64,000 bases of DNA from positions 187,501-251,500 of the forward strand of contig CALNXK010000297.1 of NCBI GenBank assembly GCA_942486035.1, read 5' to 3'. The translations under genes were made by a program, and so were the position numbers. This document shows positions 37,462 to 51,340 of this stretch, piece by piece. How positions within the stretch are numbered: position 1 is the stretch's first letter; each line of letters starts with the position of its first letter. The notes beneath the pieces were generated by a model. That model had not been told where the DNA came from. It worked only from the letters and a program-made list of their open reading frames with translations, and searched no databases. The stretch is from Porites lobata (Eukaryota > Cnidaria > Anthozoa > Scleractinia > Poritidae).

Positions 37462-40400
37462 ATGGAGTTGTTTCGTTGCGTTTTTATAGTAAGTGTGTAG
37501 CAGATATATATTTTTTTGCTTCGGTTGACATTTTTTTAGTTAGGTAAACTTTGAAATTGCTTAAACTAAACGGTTTCGGTTGTATCCAATTTCTCGGTTG
37601 ATTTTACCCTTGTTTTTAGCTGCTTTATTATTGCTTACTGAGGACAATTGCTTTTAGAGGATAACTTTTGCTGTTATTCATGTTGGGTAATTCTGAACAG
37701 ATACTTTTGAAAAACTCTCAACAGATAAAATATACGTTTTAATGTCCTTTCTGTATTCGCAGTTTCTTGGGGTGTTCTTGTCTGCTTTGAAGGTCCAATC
37801 CACCAGAAAAGTTAGTATATCACACACCGAAGGTCTCTGCAAAAAGGAAGACGGGCGCTATTGGGCGATAGACACTGCGACCAAGACCTCGATTAATAAT
37901 ATCACACAATGTGATGCTAGAGCCGATGGTGAAAGTCGAAGTGAGTCAAAAGTAAAAACTATTTAGAAGTTGCTATAATTAATAAAGTTACACTGTAAGT
38001 ATTCATAAGTTGATTTTGATATTATTAGATTTAAAAATACTTTTTTAGGATAAAATTAAAACAAGGTAAAATAAAATAGTTTAAAAGAAATGGCGAGAAG
38101 AAAGCTGCAAGGTTTAAATGTATCTCTTATGACTGATAATTACGTTAATTTAAATTGATTTACGTGTTGAAGAATGGTGGATGGGTCAAGATATGCCTGT
38201 TTGGTCTTTAGATCTTAATGAGCGACTCATGTACTTGAGTTTTGAAATTATTAGTGATATTAAAGTTGTTTTAGATGTTTTGGTAAGGCATTTTACGCTT
38301 TATCTGTGTAGCATATGTTCTGATTGGTACATAGGATTAGAGTTTGATGTAGCATAGAGGAAACTTAAAGGCCGATTGCTTTTGATAAACCTAGGGATAG
38401 AATAATCATTTTTTGTAGATAAAAAATGTATCAGCCATAATACAGTCGTGCTGGTAGCCGGATATGTTAAGTAAATTATAACGTAGCCTTGTGGCAGACG
38501 TTTCTTAATGAGCGACTCATCCGCATGTACTTGATTTTTGAAATTATTAGTGATATTAAAGTTGTTTTAGATGTTTTGGTAAGGCATTTTACGCTTTGGC
38601 TGTGTATTATAAGTTTTGAATTGGTACATAAGATTAGAGATTGATATAGCATAGAGGAAACTTAAAGGCCGATTGCTTTTGATAAACCAAGGGATAGAAT
38701 AATCATTTTTTGTAGATAAAAAATGTATCAGCCATAATGCAATCGTGCTGGTAGCCGGATATGTTGAGTAAATTATAACGTAGGCTTGTGGCAGATCAGA
38801 CGCAAAGGAAATATAAAACGTCTGTACTCAAGCCAAAATGGGCGTGGAGTTGGCAGGGAAACACAACGGCAAATGGGATTGCGAGGGCGCTTTCCGGTTG
38901 CCGGTCTGCCATTGGTCAATTCGGTGCTAAGATTTGCGCGCCAATTCGTCGCTCTCTCCATGTTGTCACATCTCAGTCATGCGCAGAAGAAAAAAGAGAG
39001 AAGGAACTTGTTTGATCAAGTGTCCGTCCACACGTATCGTGATAGTTCTGAAAACTGAAAGTTCTTTTTCTCCGTTTAAGGCATTCCGTCACCAAAAATG
39101 CAGGTTTTCGAAAAACGGTCCACAGAGTGGAGTTTTTTCTTCAAACGCCAGCTTATTAGAGACCTTAGTGAGTTTACGCAATAGGACGGCAGGAAGAAGA
39201 GGCTGCAAAATGCTCGTGTGTGATAAACGTGGAAGGGCTATTACTTACGTGTTTTGTCATGATCTTCAGTTTAAAGGAAAGTGAAGTTTGGCGAAAGTTA
39301 TTTAAAAACAAAATTATTGTTACGCTTGTCTCACAAGGTTTGCCGTCTTCTTACCTCTCCCGTCCTGTTGCGTAAGTTCTCTCTTAAGATACGAGGACGG
39401 CGACGGCAGGTAAAACGTCGCTTTAAAAGTGAATTCGCGGTTTTTCAATCATCATCGAGGTTATTTCGTCGTTGCTTGTTTAAGGTGCATGACGTTACAC
39501 GAGACGATTCGCAACGACGATTTTTAGCGCAACACAAGGTTCAAATGCTGGAACAACGCTGCAGCCTTTCGAAACGACGTCGCAACAATGTTTTATCGCT
39601 GTACGTGTTGCGCTAAAAATCGTCGTTGCAAATCGTCCCATGCAACATCACCTTTACGTCCTCTACAAAACATGAAATTAGGCTTTTTTCACGTCGCAGT
39701 CGTGGAAAAACGGCAAATAACTGTACAAAAAAGGTGTGATACACGTGCAAAGTTGTTGTTTTGCTTTTTAAACTTATTGCTCTTATGACGTTCTCGTTGT
39801 CGTCATTGTCGTCTGATCTTAAGGTCCCCATTGCTTTTTGTGACATGTTGCTATCATACACCATCCAGCATAAAAAGAACGAGCACATTCCCACTTGTCA
39901 TATAGTATATCCTCTGTAAAGGACGTTATCGTGTTTCCATGTTTCATATTTTTCGCTCTTGTGGACGGGCAAAAATGGACTCGAATACTCTACGTGTGGA
40001 CGCGTTTTTAAAAATGGGAGGAATCTCTGGTTGGGTGTGGAAAGGGGCTAAATATAAATTATGTATTTATTTGACTTGTATGGTTTATTTTACGTTTTTA
40101 ACAACAGATTACTAACATATCCAAAAAATATATATGTTTAATTTAACAGTTTGCGATCAAGACCGCTTAGGATTATTTTCTTTTAGTTACTGCGTACATT
40201 TTCGTAATTAATTACCAACCGTAAAAAGCTTTATCATCGTCACATTAATTTAAACATTTCTTTTGCAGAAAATGCCAATTCAAAATTTCAGCTTTTCCAT
40301 GTAAAAACAAACGGAATCAGATATACATGTATTCAGTTTACCCATCCGAATACTGGTGCAAAGTACGCGCTCAAGATGGTGAATCAAAGTAGAGTAGTGT

Positions 40401-42932
40401 TTGAGGTGTGTTGACATCACAATCATATGCAGCGTATTAACGTTCAGTTAAACCTTCATCCAGGGATACTCAAAAAAAAATATTATATATACGGGGAGGC
40501 TCCGCTCTCTAGCTCAACCCCTTTTACATACCATTTTTGAGGGAAAAGATACCCCTTTCGTATCATGGTACCCATTTTACATACCTTGTTTAGAACTTTG
40601 CTTCCCTTTTAACTGCTGTAAATGCACCGTCTTTAAAATTTATGAAACAATCACAAAAACCAGAACTTTTTCTCGACCTTTCTCACAGCCACAAAAAGCA
40701 TCTTTTAGCCGTTTGGGCCTTTTTACCGTCCGTGTAACTACAGATTTACCTAGCCTTTCATTTCATTTCTCTAAAGCCTGAAAAAGCTCTTTATTAGAAC
40801 CATTTATAATATATTGCAGATACTGGGTGTATTTCACAAGGACAGAGTCTGAGAGTGCTCTTTTCCTTAGACCAGACAAACATGTCAGAGACCACTGAAA
40901 CTGTAATCAGTTCAAGAGAAAGTAGAAAGAAATTGCTGGATAGAAACAAAATTTCCAACCTAACCGAGGCGTCTATTACTAAACGTTTTGACTGAAACTT
41001 GATGTTGATTACTTCTCGATCAGTCATGTAGAACTGGACGCGAGAATGTTTGAAAATGAATGGCAAGTTTCAGTCGGACCGGACCGACTGGTCAAAGATG
41101 TCCTAATTTTTCCAGAACATTTCCACCTTCGCAAAGCGTTCCATTTATATTTAGACCAAGATTTCCGGAAGGTTTTGCATAATGGAAACCGCTTTGAGAC
41201 CAGGGTATTTAGTCAACGGTGCGGGGTTTTGTGAATGGTTGGCTGAGTTGGTAGCGTACCGAACTGCTGAGCGAGAGGTGACGGGTTCGAAACCTGAATA
41301 GACTGCCAACCGGGGTCTAAAAAAACGGCTAGATTGCAGAATACCCGGCCCACTAAATATCTGACTTAAAAAAACTGCTCCCGCAGCCCCCCAGTCGTCC
41401 GATTTGCAAAAGAAATTTTACATCGACTGTGGGCGTGCGCGAGTGCGGGAGTACTAGTATACCTTGTTCTATAAGCATACTAGTTACTTGAAATCGACTG
41501 CGAGAGTACGGGACTGTGGGAGCACCAGTTAGCGACTGCGCACAGGAGTGCTTGACTGCGGGAGCACCGTCTAGTATACCTCGTTCTATAAGCACACTAA
41601 TTACTTGAAATCGACTGCGGGAGAACGGGACTGCAGTAGCACTAGTTGTATACCCACTTAATATTTTCTTTTTAGCGACTCTGGGATTGCTGGACTGTCG
41701 CAGGAGCACTTGTTTTACTCACTTAGATTTAAGTATTCGGCATAATAGAAAATGACTGCGGGAGGAGTTTTACAAGTAAAGACACTTAGTGGGCCGGGTA
41801 TTCTGCAATCGCTAAATAAACACTGGTGAGATCATGCTGACTACAATTTAAAACTGGGAGTGGGACGGTGCAATAGTTCTTATAGTTCTTAAAATCAACA
41901 AAAATACAAGAAAAGGTCTAGCTGAGTCAATGTAAAAAGTGAGTGCCGTCCTCAAGTAAAAAGAAAATTCTAGGCAATATTTGCTTCTGCGAACAGATAT
42001 TTTACAGAAAACAGTCGTTGGGTGCCCCTGAAGAAAAGGTTACAGTCAAGCCAAGTCAAGCGTACCCCTCAAGATTCGATTAATGAATTTATTATTCGGA
42101 AGCCAGTGAATCCGTTGGTAGTTGTAGATTTCACATTCATCTCTACATTCTTGCATGCGTAATGAGCCTTGAATTCACACGCGACACTGACGCGAGGCAG
42201 TTAGGAAATTTCTACCAGCTCAGTTTCTCTGAAATTGATGTAAATGTCTTCTAAGAAATTTCGTCCATTCAAAGATTTTCAATCTGACCAAATACAGAGA
42301 AGTTCCCGTAAAATATTTCACTGCTCATTACGCATGCAGGAATGCCGATTTGAATTTGACACTAGTTACGGGAACGACTAACGGATTCAAACTGAATCAG
42401 TTCATAATAGAATTTTGGGGGGTACGCTTGACCTGCCTTGACTGTAAGTAAGAGGTTTAAAAAAAAAAAAAATTGATCTAAACGGCCAAGACGTATCAAT
42501 GGTCTGGTATTTATACACTGTGGTCAAGTATATTCGCCGGATGTATTTTAGTTTTGTGGAATTTGCTACTAACAGTTATGAGAATAAACGCCTCCTCGTA
42601 GGCTCCGAAAATTATTAGATCATTCACGGTATTACTGTTTTACATAATAATTTTGTTTACAGAAGCATCGATGTAACGGAATCAATGACCCAGGGGAGTT
42701 CCAGTTTAAAGAGGAATGTTACAAAAGTAATGGACGTCTTTTAGTATACAAACCGTTCAAGAACCAATCCTTGTGTGTTAGCAAAGACTGTGTTTCCCAG
42801 AAACTAACTCTTTATAAGTATAACATTACACAAAATGGGACAAAAGACACCACCTGCGGAGGAAGTGACACAACACCATTCGATCGTCTTTGCGCATTCC
42901 GGCCAGAGTATTCACGGAAAACTGCTCAATGA
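37462..42932 (+). CDS. Gene C: secreted beta-trefoil-like protein, type II, intact
   Basis: The exons are 37462-37488, 37763-37940, 40269-40405 and 42663-42932, joined with consistent phases and good GT..AG borders. The total is 612 nt, 203 residues. Residues 1-22 or so are a signal peptide. The mature part falls into three segments: about 25-78 (C35, YWAI, C59, FQLF), about 86-130 (KYALK at 100-104, C118, FQFK), and about 138-203 (LLVYKP 140-145, SLCVSKDCV 150-158, KLTLY, RLCAF). Repeated strands with Y-[LVA] turns, each closing in F-x-[FVL], resemble the FGF/IL-1 beta-trefoil. Sequons for N-glycosylation are at about N55, N107, N148, N168 and N172. This suggests an extracellular signal or recognition protein; other beta-trefoil families remain possible. 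It was not matched to a named gene. Confidence 0.65.
39483..39653. mobile_element. Nested MITE with TTA target duplication (C)
   Basis: Same element and site as 21027-21197, same length. Confidence 0.7.
41230..41370 (+). repeat. tRNA-derived SINE head (copy C)
   Basis: Same element as at 1388. The A box is at about 41240-41251 and the B box at 41284-41294. It is nearly identical to the copy in gene B. Confidence 0.55.
41332..41810. repeat. Inverted-repeat element, without nested insertions (copy C)
   Basis: Near-identical to the copy at 22866-23342, with a few one-base length differences. No nested insertion. Confidence 0.6.
42043..42444. mobile_element. CAGTCAAG MITE (copy C, gene-proximal)
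   Basis: Same element and site as 23574-23974, nearly identical. Confidence 0.65.
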
Positions 42933-45027
42933 TAACTGTGTTGTTCACATTAAGTTTGCATCTGACTAAATTGATAAAGTATATCGTGTAAATTTTATTA
43001 CACTTTGAATTTTCTATGAAATTGATATTTATGGTCGCTAAGCTCGCCCAAAGGTTTCCTTGAGCAAAGACTAGTATTTAAGGACATGATAATCAATAGC
43101 TGTGTAACAATGTCAATAGTATTCAATTTTCTTTACATATTTTTAAAGAAATTAAAACTCATTGAACCCAACGTTTCAGTTGCTGAGAAAACTTTATTGG
43201 GACGGAAGAAGCTGTCGGGGGGGGGGGTTAGTGGGATAGGAGTTAGAATGAAGCATTCTTAGTTCTCAAACCAAACTTTAAAGACTGGAAACCAGTCTGA
43301 CTGTCTGAAAAAGAGGGTCAGTTGAAGTTCTCTAAACAGAGAAAAATTCCGCTCCCATTTTCAAAATTGTTCACCACTTTCACCAAAGTCAGGACTCTCG
43401 TAGAAAGCCTGTGAAAGCCCAGTTAACTCGGTAAATCTGTTTAACCCTAGAGCGTGTGGCTATAGGACCACACTTGCGAAAGGCATGAGGCTCAGAGATG
43501 TTTAAAATTGATAATTTATTTGATTCTATTTTCATTCATGTTGCAACGTCATCATTATAATCAGAGCTTTTCAGTAGTATTTACAAGCTTACAAGGGTTA
43601 AAATGCAGCATCACTTTCTTTCTACAAACACTAAAACTAGATGAATGTAGTATGCACACATGCGACATATATGTGTGAAAACAAACTAGTAGTTATTGCT
43701 GGTAAGATAGATTACGTATTTCCTTGATCCTACTCCTGCTGAAATTCGCAGAATTTGTGTTATGTATAGCATAGTATCCTTTATATCTGAAATAACTTGT
43801 TCACCTGGGGCGTTCTCAACAAAATTTTTAAGGGAAAGCTCCGCGCCGAGGTCTAACCCCTAACCCTTTAATATACCATTTATGACAAAAAAGGTACCTC
43901 TTTCAATACCTTCTATTAACAATTAGAACCCCATTTATACCTAGTTTAGAACTTTGCATCCCATTTAACTGCTGTAAATGCAGTTTCGTTGAGTATAAAT
44001 AATTTATCACAAAACAAGTTTTCTCTACTCATTCACTGCTCAAATATGCATCTGTAAGCCCTTTTGGGCCTTTGTACAGCCGAAATGACAGATTTCTTTA
44101 CCCTTTCATATGCTTCAACTATTAATCCCTGCCCTTTCATATACTTGACGCCTAAAATAGATACCCCTTTCGAGCGAAGCCTCCCCGTATAAGCCATTAT
44201 AGGGAGCACTCCCGGGCTTGGTCATCGCAAGAATGGACTGATTGATGATACTATGGGGGCTGATTACCATTAAGTGTTTATAATACGAATAGATAGATAG
44301 ATTGATTGATAAATAGATAGTGACTTTATTTAGCGAGGGTAGCACACAGCAGTATTAAAAAACTGATAATCCAGTGGCCCTCGAATTCGAATGAAAATTT
44401 TGTCTGCACCAACGTCGTAAGCCTATATCATTCCACTATATTTTATAATCTCACTACAGAAAAACCGAGATCAGACTTATTCGCCTAGTCCCTAGTGGAA
44501 AACCAAAAGGCACAATTCTGCTTGCAACTTACAGGAACTCGACCTAAATGAACGCAGCTTATTGCTAAGTCAGTGGTATAGGCCGCGAGAAAAGGTCTCC
44601 ATCTGGCATCTTCTGATCAAATGCCGGGAGTCCGTCAAAGGGTAAATGATCACACTCTTTCAAGAATTTTTTGATTTTAATTACATTTTGGAAAGTCAAA
44701 AATAGCTTGTTGCAAAGTAAGAAATAGATTGACGGTGCCGTTAATTCAATGTGTTGATCACCAGTTGGTATCGGCAGCAAGAAGTGGTAATAAACTGAAA
44801 TCCGGCTGCATTATCGCAAAGTGATACTTGTCAAAACAAATCTCATTATTTCTAAACTTGTTTGTCGTCGAAGTACTTACAAACACCCCCGAAGACCACC
44901 CGAAAGTATTGAAAAGTGCTTATTGATGCATTACGTGTCGTTTTTCCTTTAAGCCGAATCCACGGGGGGTGATAAAGGAACCTGATCATGAAAACGTCTT
45001 GCTGCGTAAGCGTCGTTATTCTTCATC

Positions 45028-46234
45028 TAAGCCAACTGGGGCGTCCCTCTTGGTATGAAGGACCTTTTCAAGGAACCTTGGCCACAACTCCTATGAAGAC
45101 ACTCCAGAGCACAGATATCAGCGCAAATCTTCGGGTATCCACTTAAAGAAATGTCATTCATCTTCGGCCTTTGTCCAATGCGCTTAACCAATGTAGGATG
45201 AAGGCCACAGCAGCGCCTAGGACAGACGCGTGCCCATTTCTTAAAACGGATTGGAAGACTCAAAGCATTTGTGGCAGGCATAATTAATATCACAGGGTAT
45301 CCAATGATGGCTTCCCTCCTAAATACATTGAAAACACTTTTTAGGCTATCCAAAGTACGTTTAGACCTCTAGAAATGCATTCTAAATTTGTACCTGTTCG
45401 GTCATCCTAGGGGAACTTGAGTCTTTTTGAAATTACAAGGGCTTCAATATTATTATTCCGAAAACTTTAGATGCAATTTGATTAAATTAATGAGAAAGTG
45501 AGAATTCTCCTGATTCCTCTGCATCACATTTTTGAACCCAAAAATGTTAGGTTTCCTTTTTTGTATGAATTAAATAGCCAGAGTATCCTGGGAGGTAAAC
45601 TGCGAAAAATGAAACTCCAGAAAATCGTAGGAGATTTATTATATATTAAGTTTTGAAAATTGTACATGAATGGAACGGTGACCTACAAATTTTTAGTGGT
45701 CCTCAAGTAACAGAAAATTCGAGGTAGTCTTTGCTTCTCCAAACAGATATTTTAAAAAAAGAGTCGTTGGGTGCTCCTGATATCAGTTTCGGAACTGTTG
45801 CAATCTCACTGAGTAAAGCAAATGGTTGCATTAAGAAAGTTTATTATGGACGACACAGAGGCTATGGAACTTTCTTGAGCATGCCTTTTCAAAATAGTAA
45901 GCTGCGTTTCAAGAAGTTCCCTGTTTATATCTGAACCATAAAAGTTGCAGACTGATAATAGCCAGTCATTTGAGAAATCGTCCCCTGAAGCTGTCTTGGG
46001 AAGCAAGTTTTCAAGATTCGTAGAGATTTTATGCCCTGTCGTTCGTTGATCAAATCTAGACTTGATCCCAGGGCTATCGGTCCAACGCTTCAAAATATAT
46101 ACGTCTGTAATTAAGATAGAGGAAAATGTGTAATTAAAATGGAAAATGAAGTAAAAACCGGTATATAGGAAACTGCATGTTAAGAACATCCAGGCTGAAA
46201 TTTGCCCAAACAGGCACCTTCTATAGAAAAACAA
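45028..46234 (-). pseudogene. hAT/ZMYM1-like transposase relic split by a MITE (copy C)
   Basis: Same structure as 26559-27767: open frame 46234-45806, MITE 45293-45779, then the MPATNA part. A few substitutions only. Confidence 0.6.
45293..45779. mobile_element. CAGGGGCACCCAACGA MITE inside hAT relic (copy C)
   Basis: Same insertion as 26824-27312, with ATATCA on both sides. Confidence 0.65.
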
Positions 46235-46628
46235 CTTTTCAGTCTTTTCTACTGATGAACCATTTCAGTTTGTTGCTGAACATTTATATTTCGAGCTTAA
46301 TAGTCACTGGAGTGTTATTCTAAGTTGTTTATATCTTGCATTTGAATAGTTGATTGCCTTGATTCTCCGAACAGACCCTTTTCAGTCGGTCTGGTCGAGG
46401 CTTGACTGACGATCGGACGCCAGAGCCGAGCTCGAAGCGTGCTCGTTACTTGCTCGTAACATTCCGGAACATGCTTTCACGCTCGGTCATCCCTAGGAAC
46501 TGCTAGTTGAGTATTTCTTCGCGAGACTTTTTGGCGGATCTTGAAAAAAAAAAAAAATCGTAAAGTTTAGAATTGGCGAAAATTATTTAGCAAGAAGATT
46601 CTCTTTTATTTGTTTGGTTACCTTTCAG

Positions 46629-46778
46629 TACCTCGTGTACACACAGATCATGATGGGGGGGGGAAAATGTACGCTATTTCCCCCAGAAGAGTACATCTTT
46701 GCCGCGCTGAACCTCTACCTGGATATCGTCAACTTGTTCTTGTACATCCTCCAGTTAATTTCAGCTGCAAGAAACTAA
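46629..46778 (+). pseudogene. Lifeguard/TMBIM last exon, copy C
   Basis: Same three-base loss as copy B. In addition, a G run near 46656 is one base shorter and a C run near 46680 one base longer, so about nine residues between them are read in another frame before the normal EEYIF frame resumes. Paired homopolymer changes of this kind are typical of sequencing error. Confidence 0.55.
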
Positions 46779-48098
46779 AGTATTCCACGTATTAAAGGGT
46801 GTAGAACGATCTGAGGGAGCGTAGATAGTCCACGCTTAAAAATAAAAAGATCTGTTGCAGCCCCAAAGTGTCAATTGAGCCCTGCAGGACAAAGTCCTAT
46901 TCAGCCTCTCTTGGAGGTATTCGAGCACAATTTAGAATGAAACAGCCCCATCAAAAGCTTATTCCAGCCCTCACGGGGACTCATTTCAAGCCTTGTGTCG
47001 AAGTAAGCCCTAGGTAATTGGAATGTATTAACCCTGATTAAGGAAGCCACATCAGAACCCAAAAAAGAGGACTTTATTTTACTCACCAAAACTTCTCAAG
47101 TTTTAGGGCTGAAACAGATCTCTCTGATTTACAGTGATAAATGACTAAGAACTGCCTAACTGCCCATATATTACAGAAGTCAAGTGTTTTTCGTAAAAAA
47201 CTTTTTTTTCTACATAACATGCTTTGATCTCTCTTTCCCCTAGAGCAATATTAAGAAGCATATTATAAATGCCGAACATTTGAATGAATGGCAGAATAAG
47301 TAAGAATAAATAAGACAACAATGTAGTGTCGCAAATGAGACGTGCGAGTTTCAAAGAAGTGGTCGCGTACTCTGATATTTAGCCCCACCATTTACATGGA
47401 AAAACCAGTCGGTTCACGGTTGAGGCAAACAATGAGCAAAATTCAGGTAATGAAGGATGGTAAATTCCATCGGGAACAGCGTTTGTCATTCGCTGAAATC
47501 CGTCCCATTTACCAAAAATTAACGAACGGATACTAAATCCTAAAACTGGAATCAAACATGGCTCTGAAGAAATGAACCTGAACATGAACTTCCGTTCGGA
47601 ACATTTCAAACCAGGAAAACAGGACTACCTTTTCAGATGTTCCTTTTCAGTTGGGACGACCGTAAAAGTCGTGATTCAGTAACTTTCCAACCGGATTTTC
47701 CGAAAAACTTATTTGTAGATGAATAAAAGTGATCTATACCTTTTAAGACTTTCCGCGTTGATTTTGAATTTTTTATGGGAGCGACCAGAACAGGTGTGCT
47801 CCACTTACTTTCTAACCGGATTTTCTGGAAACATTTTGTAAATGGTGTACAATGGTTAGGTGCCTTTTATACTGGAAGATCCCCTCTTGTAATAGGACAC
47901 GTCTTCATTCTGTTCATTGTCCTCGTGTAAATGGCATAAATATGTGTTATTTCAACGTATACGTTATCTTCATGCCGATTGATGGTCTTGTTTCTTGTAC
48001 AAATATTGATCACCTCATGGCATTACGCTCGTCTTAAGGCTAATTCCTGCTTACTGTATCACGGGTACATATAAGGACATTTAAAAGAGTCACGAGAT

Positions 48099-48951
48099 TA
48101 AAAAAGGAGAAGTCGTTACGTCACGTTGCCATGGTAGCAACATTTCTGGATGACAACAAACCGAAAACGTCATTCAAAAGGTGAATTCGCACTGTTTCAA
48201 ACTTCATCGATCTTATTCAATTTCCTTCAATTTGTCAAATGTTGGCGAAATTTTGTGGATCCGAAAGGACCGTATTTAAGTTAAGAAAAAGAACATTTTT
48301 GTGCTGTGTTCGCCCGCTCCATAAAGCGGGCGCGTGAAATTTACAGAAAACAGGTCAAGCGTACCCCCAAGATTCTATTAATGAATTGATTATTTGAAAA
48401 ATGAATCTGTTAGTCGTTCCCGTAACAGGTGTCAAATTCAAAGCGGCATTTCTGCATGCGTAATGAGCAGTGAATATTTTACGAGAACTTCTCTGTTTTT
48501 GGTCAGATTGAAAATCTTTGAATGGATTAAGTTTCTTAGAAGACATTTACATCAAATTCAGGAAAACGGAGCTGGTAGAAATTTCATAACTGCCTCGCGT
48601 GTGAATTCACGGCTCATTACACATGCAAGAGTGCAGAGATCAATCTGAAATCTACAACTAGCAACGGATTCAACTTTTGAATAATAAATTCATTAATGGT
48701 TTCTAGGGGGTACGCTTGACCTGGTTTGACTGTAAAGGAAGTTTCATCTCGCGGTCGTGTAATGACGGCTAAGAAATGTACAAACTGAAAAAGCGTGTTG
48801 CACGGGCAAAGGTGTGGTTTTTGCTAATCTAAACTTATTGCTTCTTTGCCGTTCTCCTTGCCTTCAGTGTCGTAGTTGCTTAAGCTCCCAATTGCTGTGA
48901 TCCAGAAATGTTGCTACCATGGTAACGTGACGTCACACTTCTTTTCTTTAT
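48099..48951. mobile_element. Long-TIR element hosting a CAGTCAAG MITE (H block 3)
   Basis: Same composite as 11172-12030; the inner MITE is at 48344-48732. Confidence 0.55.
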
Positions 48952-50192
48952 TCTGTGCTGAGGTCATTACTTAGTGTCTTTACCCATTCATAAAATGCTT
49001 CGTTCAGAGATATGAAGAAGATATGAAACAAATTTCATCAGGGAGCACTAACTATGATGGTGATGTTTGCAAGCAGAGCATTAAAACTTTTTCTTTTTTC
49101 AAGTTTCAATCCATGGCCATCTGTTGTAACAGACCGTGGGACAGTTTTAAGCCTAAATGTAGTCTAAAACTGGACCATTAATTTTGGAATTCAATAAATG
49201 TGAAGACAGGTTTTAGCTTTTAAAAAGTATAGTAGTAGATAGAGTGACATGGCCATAGCATTCCAGAATATAGTAGGAAATTAAAAACCATCGATTTGTA
49301 TCGAATGGTGCTCCAAAAAATGATAGTAACCCTGTAAAACGTAAAAGTAATTTATTGTTTGTGGGGACAAAAAATATATATACAGAAGCCCATTGCAAAG
49401 TGAAGATCACTGATAACTGGCGAAAGTCAACTCGGTCTTTCTGGTTACTCATTATAGGTTACTCAGTCTGGGTACTATAGTGTCGGCGTAAGGTGTCGAT
49501 AATAGAGAGCTTTAAATTCTGAGACGAGGACGACTTCGAGTACGAGATTTTCTCAATACTGAGTACTGCTCACGAGCCGTGAACCAGCGTCATTTTGGTG
49601 GCAAAACGTGATAGCCGTCGTAATTCTACTAAGAGTTTTAAAAGTCGTAGTGGCGGAAACAGGTCATCAAACGTAAGAAGTTTTATCATTTTGCGATCGG
49701 AAGAGGGTTTAACCTTCTTTAGTATAAATAACCCTACTAACATTTTTGGTGTCTTTTTTTTAGAATACGCATTAAAACTTTGAGTTAAATCTCGTATTCG
49801 TACTCGTTTTCGTCCTCAAATCTAAAGCTAACTAATATAGAGAGCCGAGGACAAGAGAGCAACCCGTAAAAGAGAGTTGACTATTTTGAAGGGAAAGAAA
49901 CACAATTTGGTTTGTAGATGCAATTTTTTTCTGCATCGTTACCCGCGAATGTTGACCGCCCGCTGAGTCTGCTTTCGTAAACTTCCACACGTAGAAGTGA
50001 AGTTCTTCTTCCCGGGCTAATATAGCAAATGACTCGACCCTTGAGACTAGTTTTGTTTCTCTGGAATGCCAATTCCTCGATTCCTTCTTGGGTAACAAAA
50101 TGAACTCTTTTCCCAAGGACCAGTCGTTAAGTATTTGTAAACTGCAATAAACAATATTGTATTTTAAAACATATAAAAGAGTTATATCTATT

Positions 50193-51127
50193 CAGGAGCC
50201 GATCAAATGGAGCCTCCATCTCCATTAATTTCTTGAGTCAACCCTTTCCCGAGTAGATTTATAAATAGAACGGCTAGTTTCCGCGAAAAGTGTCATATTT
50301 CCGTGAGTCTCATATGTCACCGTGAAAAAATAAAATTGGATGAAGTCGAACTCAGAAGCCCGTCTTTCGACCGTTTTCCTTCATTCCTTTACGTCCGTTT
50401 TTACAATTTTACAGCCGCTGGGATCTGGGTATCATGAAATAAAAGTTAATGAATTACCCGACTGAGACTGAGCATGCAGCGATGGGACAAAGGCAGCGAA
50501 CTGAGGATCACGGAAAGGTTATCTTTGCGAGAGTTTTTTTTTTTTTTTGCCGTCATACATCCCACATTTAGGCATGCACCTTGAAAACAATCGACGATTA
50601 AACGTTCTGTGGACGATTTGAAACTTTTCGATGATCAGCGACGAAAAAGTGCCAGGATCATATGATCTTTGTCATCACCGAGGAGTGGATTTCGCCAGTT
50701 AAGCACCGCGTGCAAAAGCGATGACCTAACTAGCAAGTAACGAGGAATGCTTCTGTTCCGAAATTTGAGAAATTGCAGTCTTCCTTTTCAACTGACTTCT
50801 ATCACCATGAGAGTTGCCTGATAAAACTAGCGCTTGAAAATTTGAACAGAAGACAACAGTTGCTGGACCGTGAAGTTAACTCCACCGTAATTTGCTAACG
50901 GAGGAATTTGTGACATCGCGCTTCAGTCCAAAGACCCACTTATCTCAAGAAAAACAAAATGGATTGTATCTGCGCCAAAAGAATTATGACTGACTAACAG
51001 GACAATTTTCAGCAGTTAATGTAGAAGTTTAGGCTCAATTCCTTCCTTCGAATTCGCATCTTTAGATCACTTTTTGCGAGAAAACAATGGCTGTGCCCGG
51101 CGTTACAAAACATAGCAGGGAATCATC
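50193..51127. mobile_element. 1.5-kb non-autonomous element, right end deleted (H block 3)
   Basis: Left TIR and ATCTATT (50186-50192) are present. The sequence jumps at about 51127 from gggaatcatc to tattgaaatattg, removing about 570 bp including the right TIR. Confidence 0.65.
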
Positions 51128-51271
51128 TATTGAAATATTGAAATATTGTATTGCGGTATGTCATGAACACGATCATAGAAAACAGTATGCATTATGGCTC
51201 TCGGTATGCATTAATTCTCTGAGACTAGACATTTATATGGTTCAGTCTTACAAGATCTATTTCCATGTCCG

Positions 51272-51340
51272 AATAGACCTTGTCACGGTTTTGGATGCCA
51301 TCTTGACGAGATGGCTTGCAAAACCGTGACAAGGTCTATT
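51272..51340. repeat. 69-bp hairpin element (H block 3)
   Basis: Near-perfect palindrome, same as 14907-14977. Confidence 0.65.

Larger units (their letters stand above)
29650..48100. repeat. Array unit 2: 18.45-kb H + type II
   Basis: Near-identical second copy of 11200-29650, containing gene C. Confidence 0.75.
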
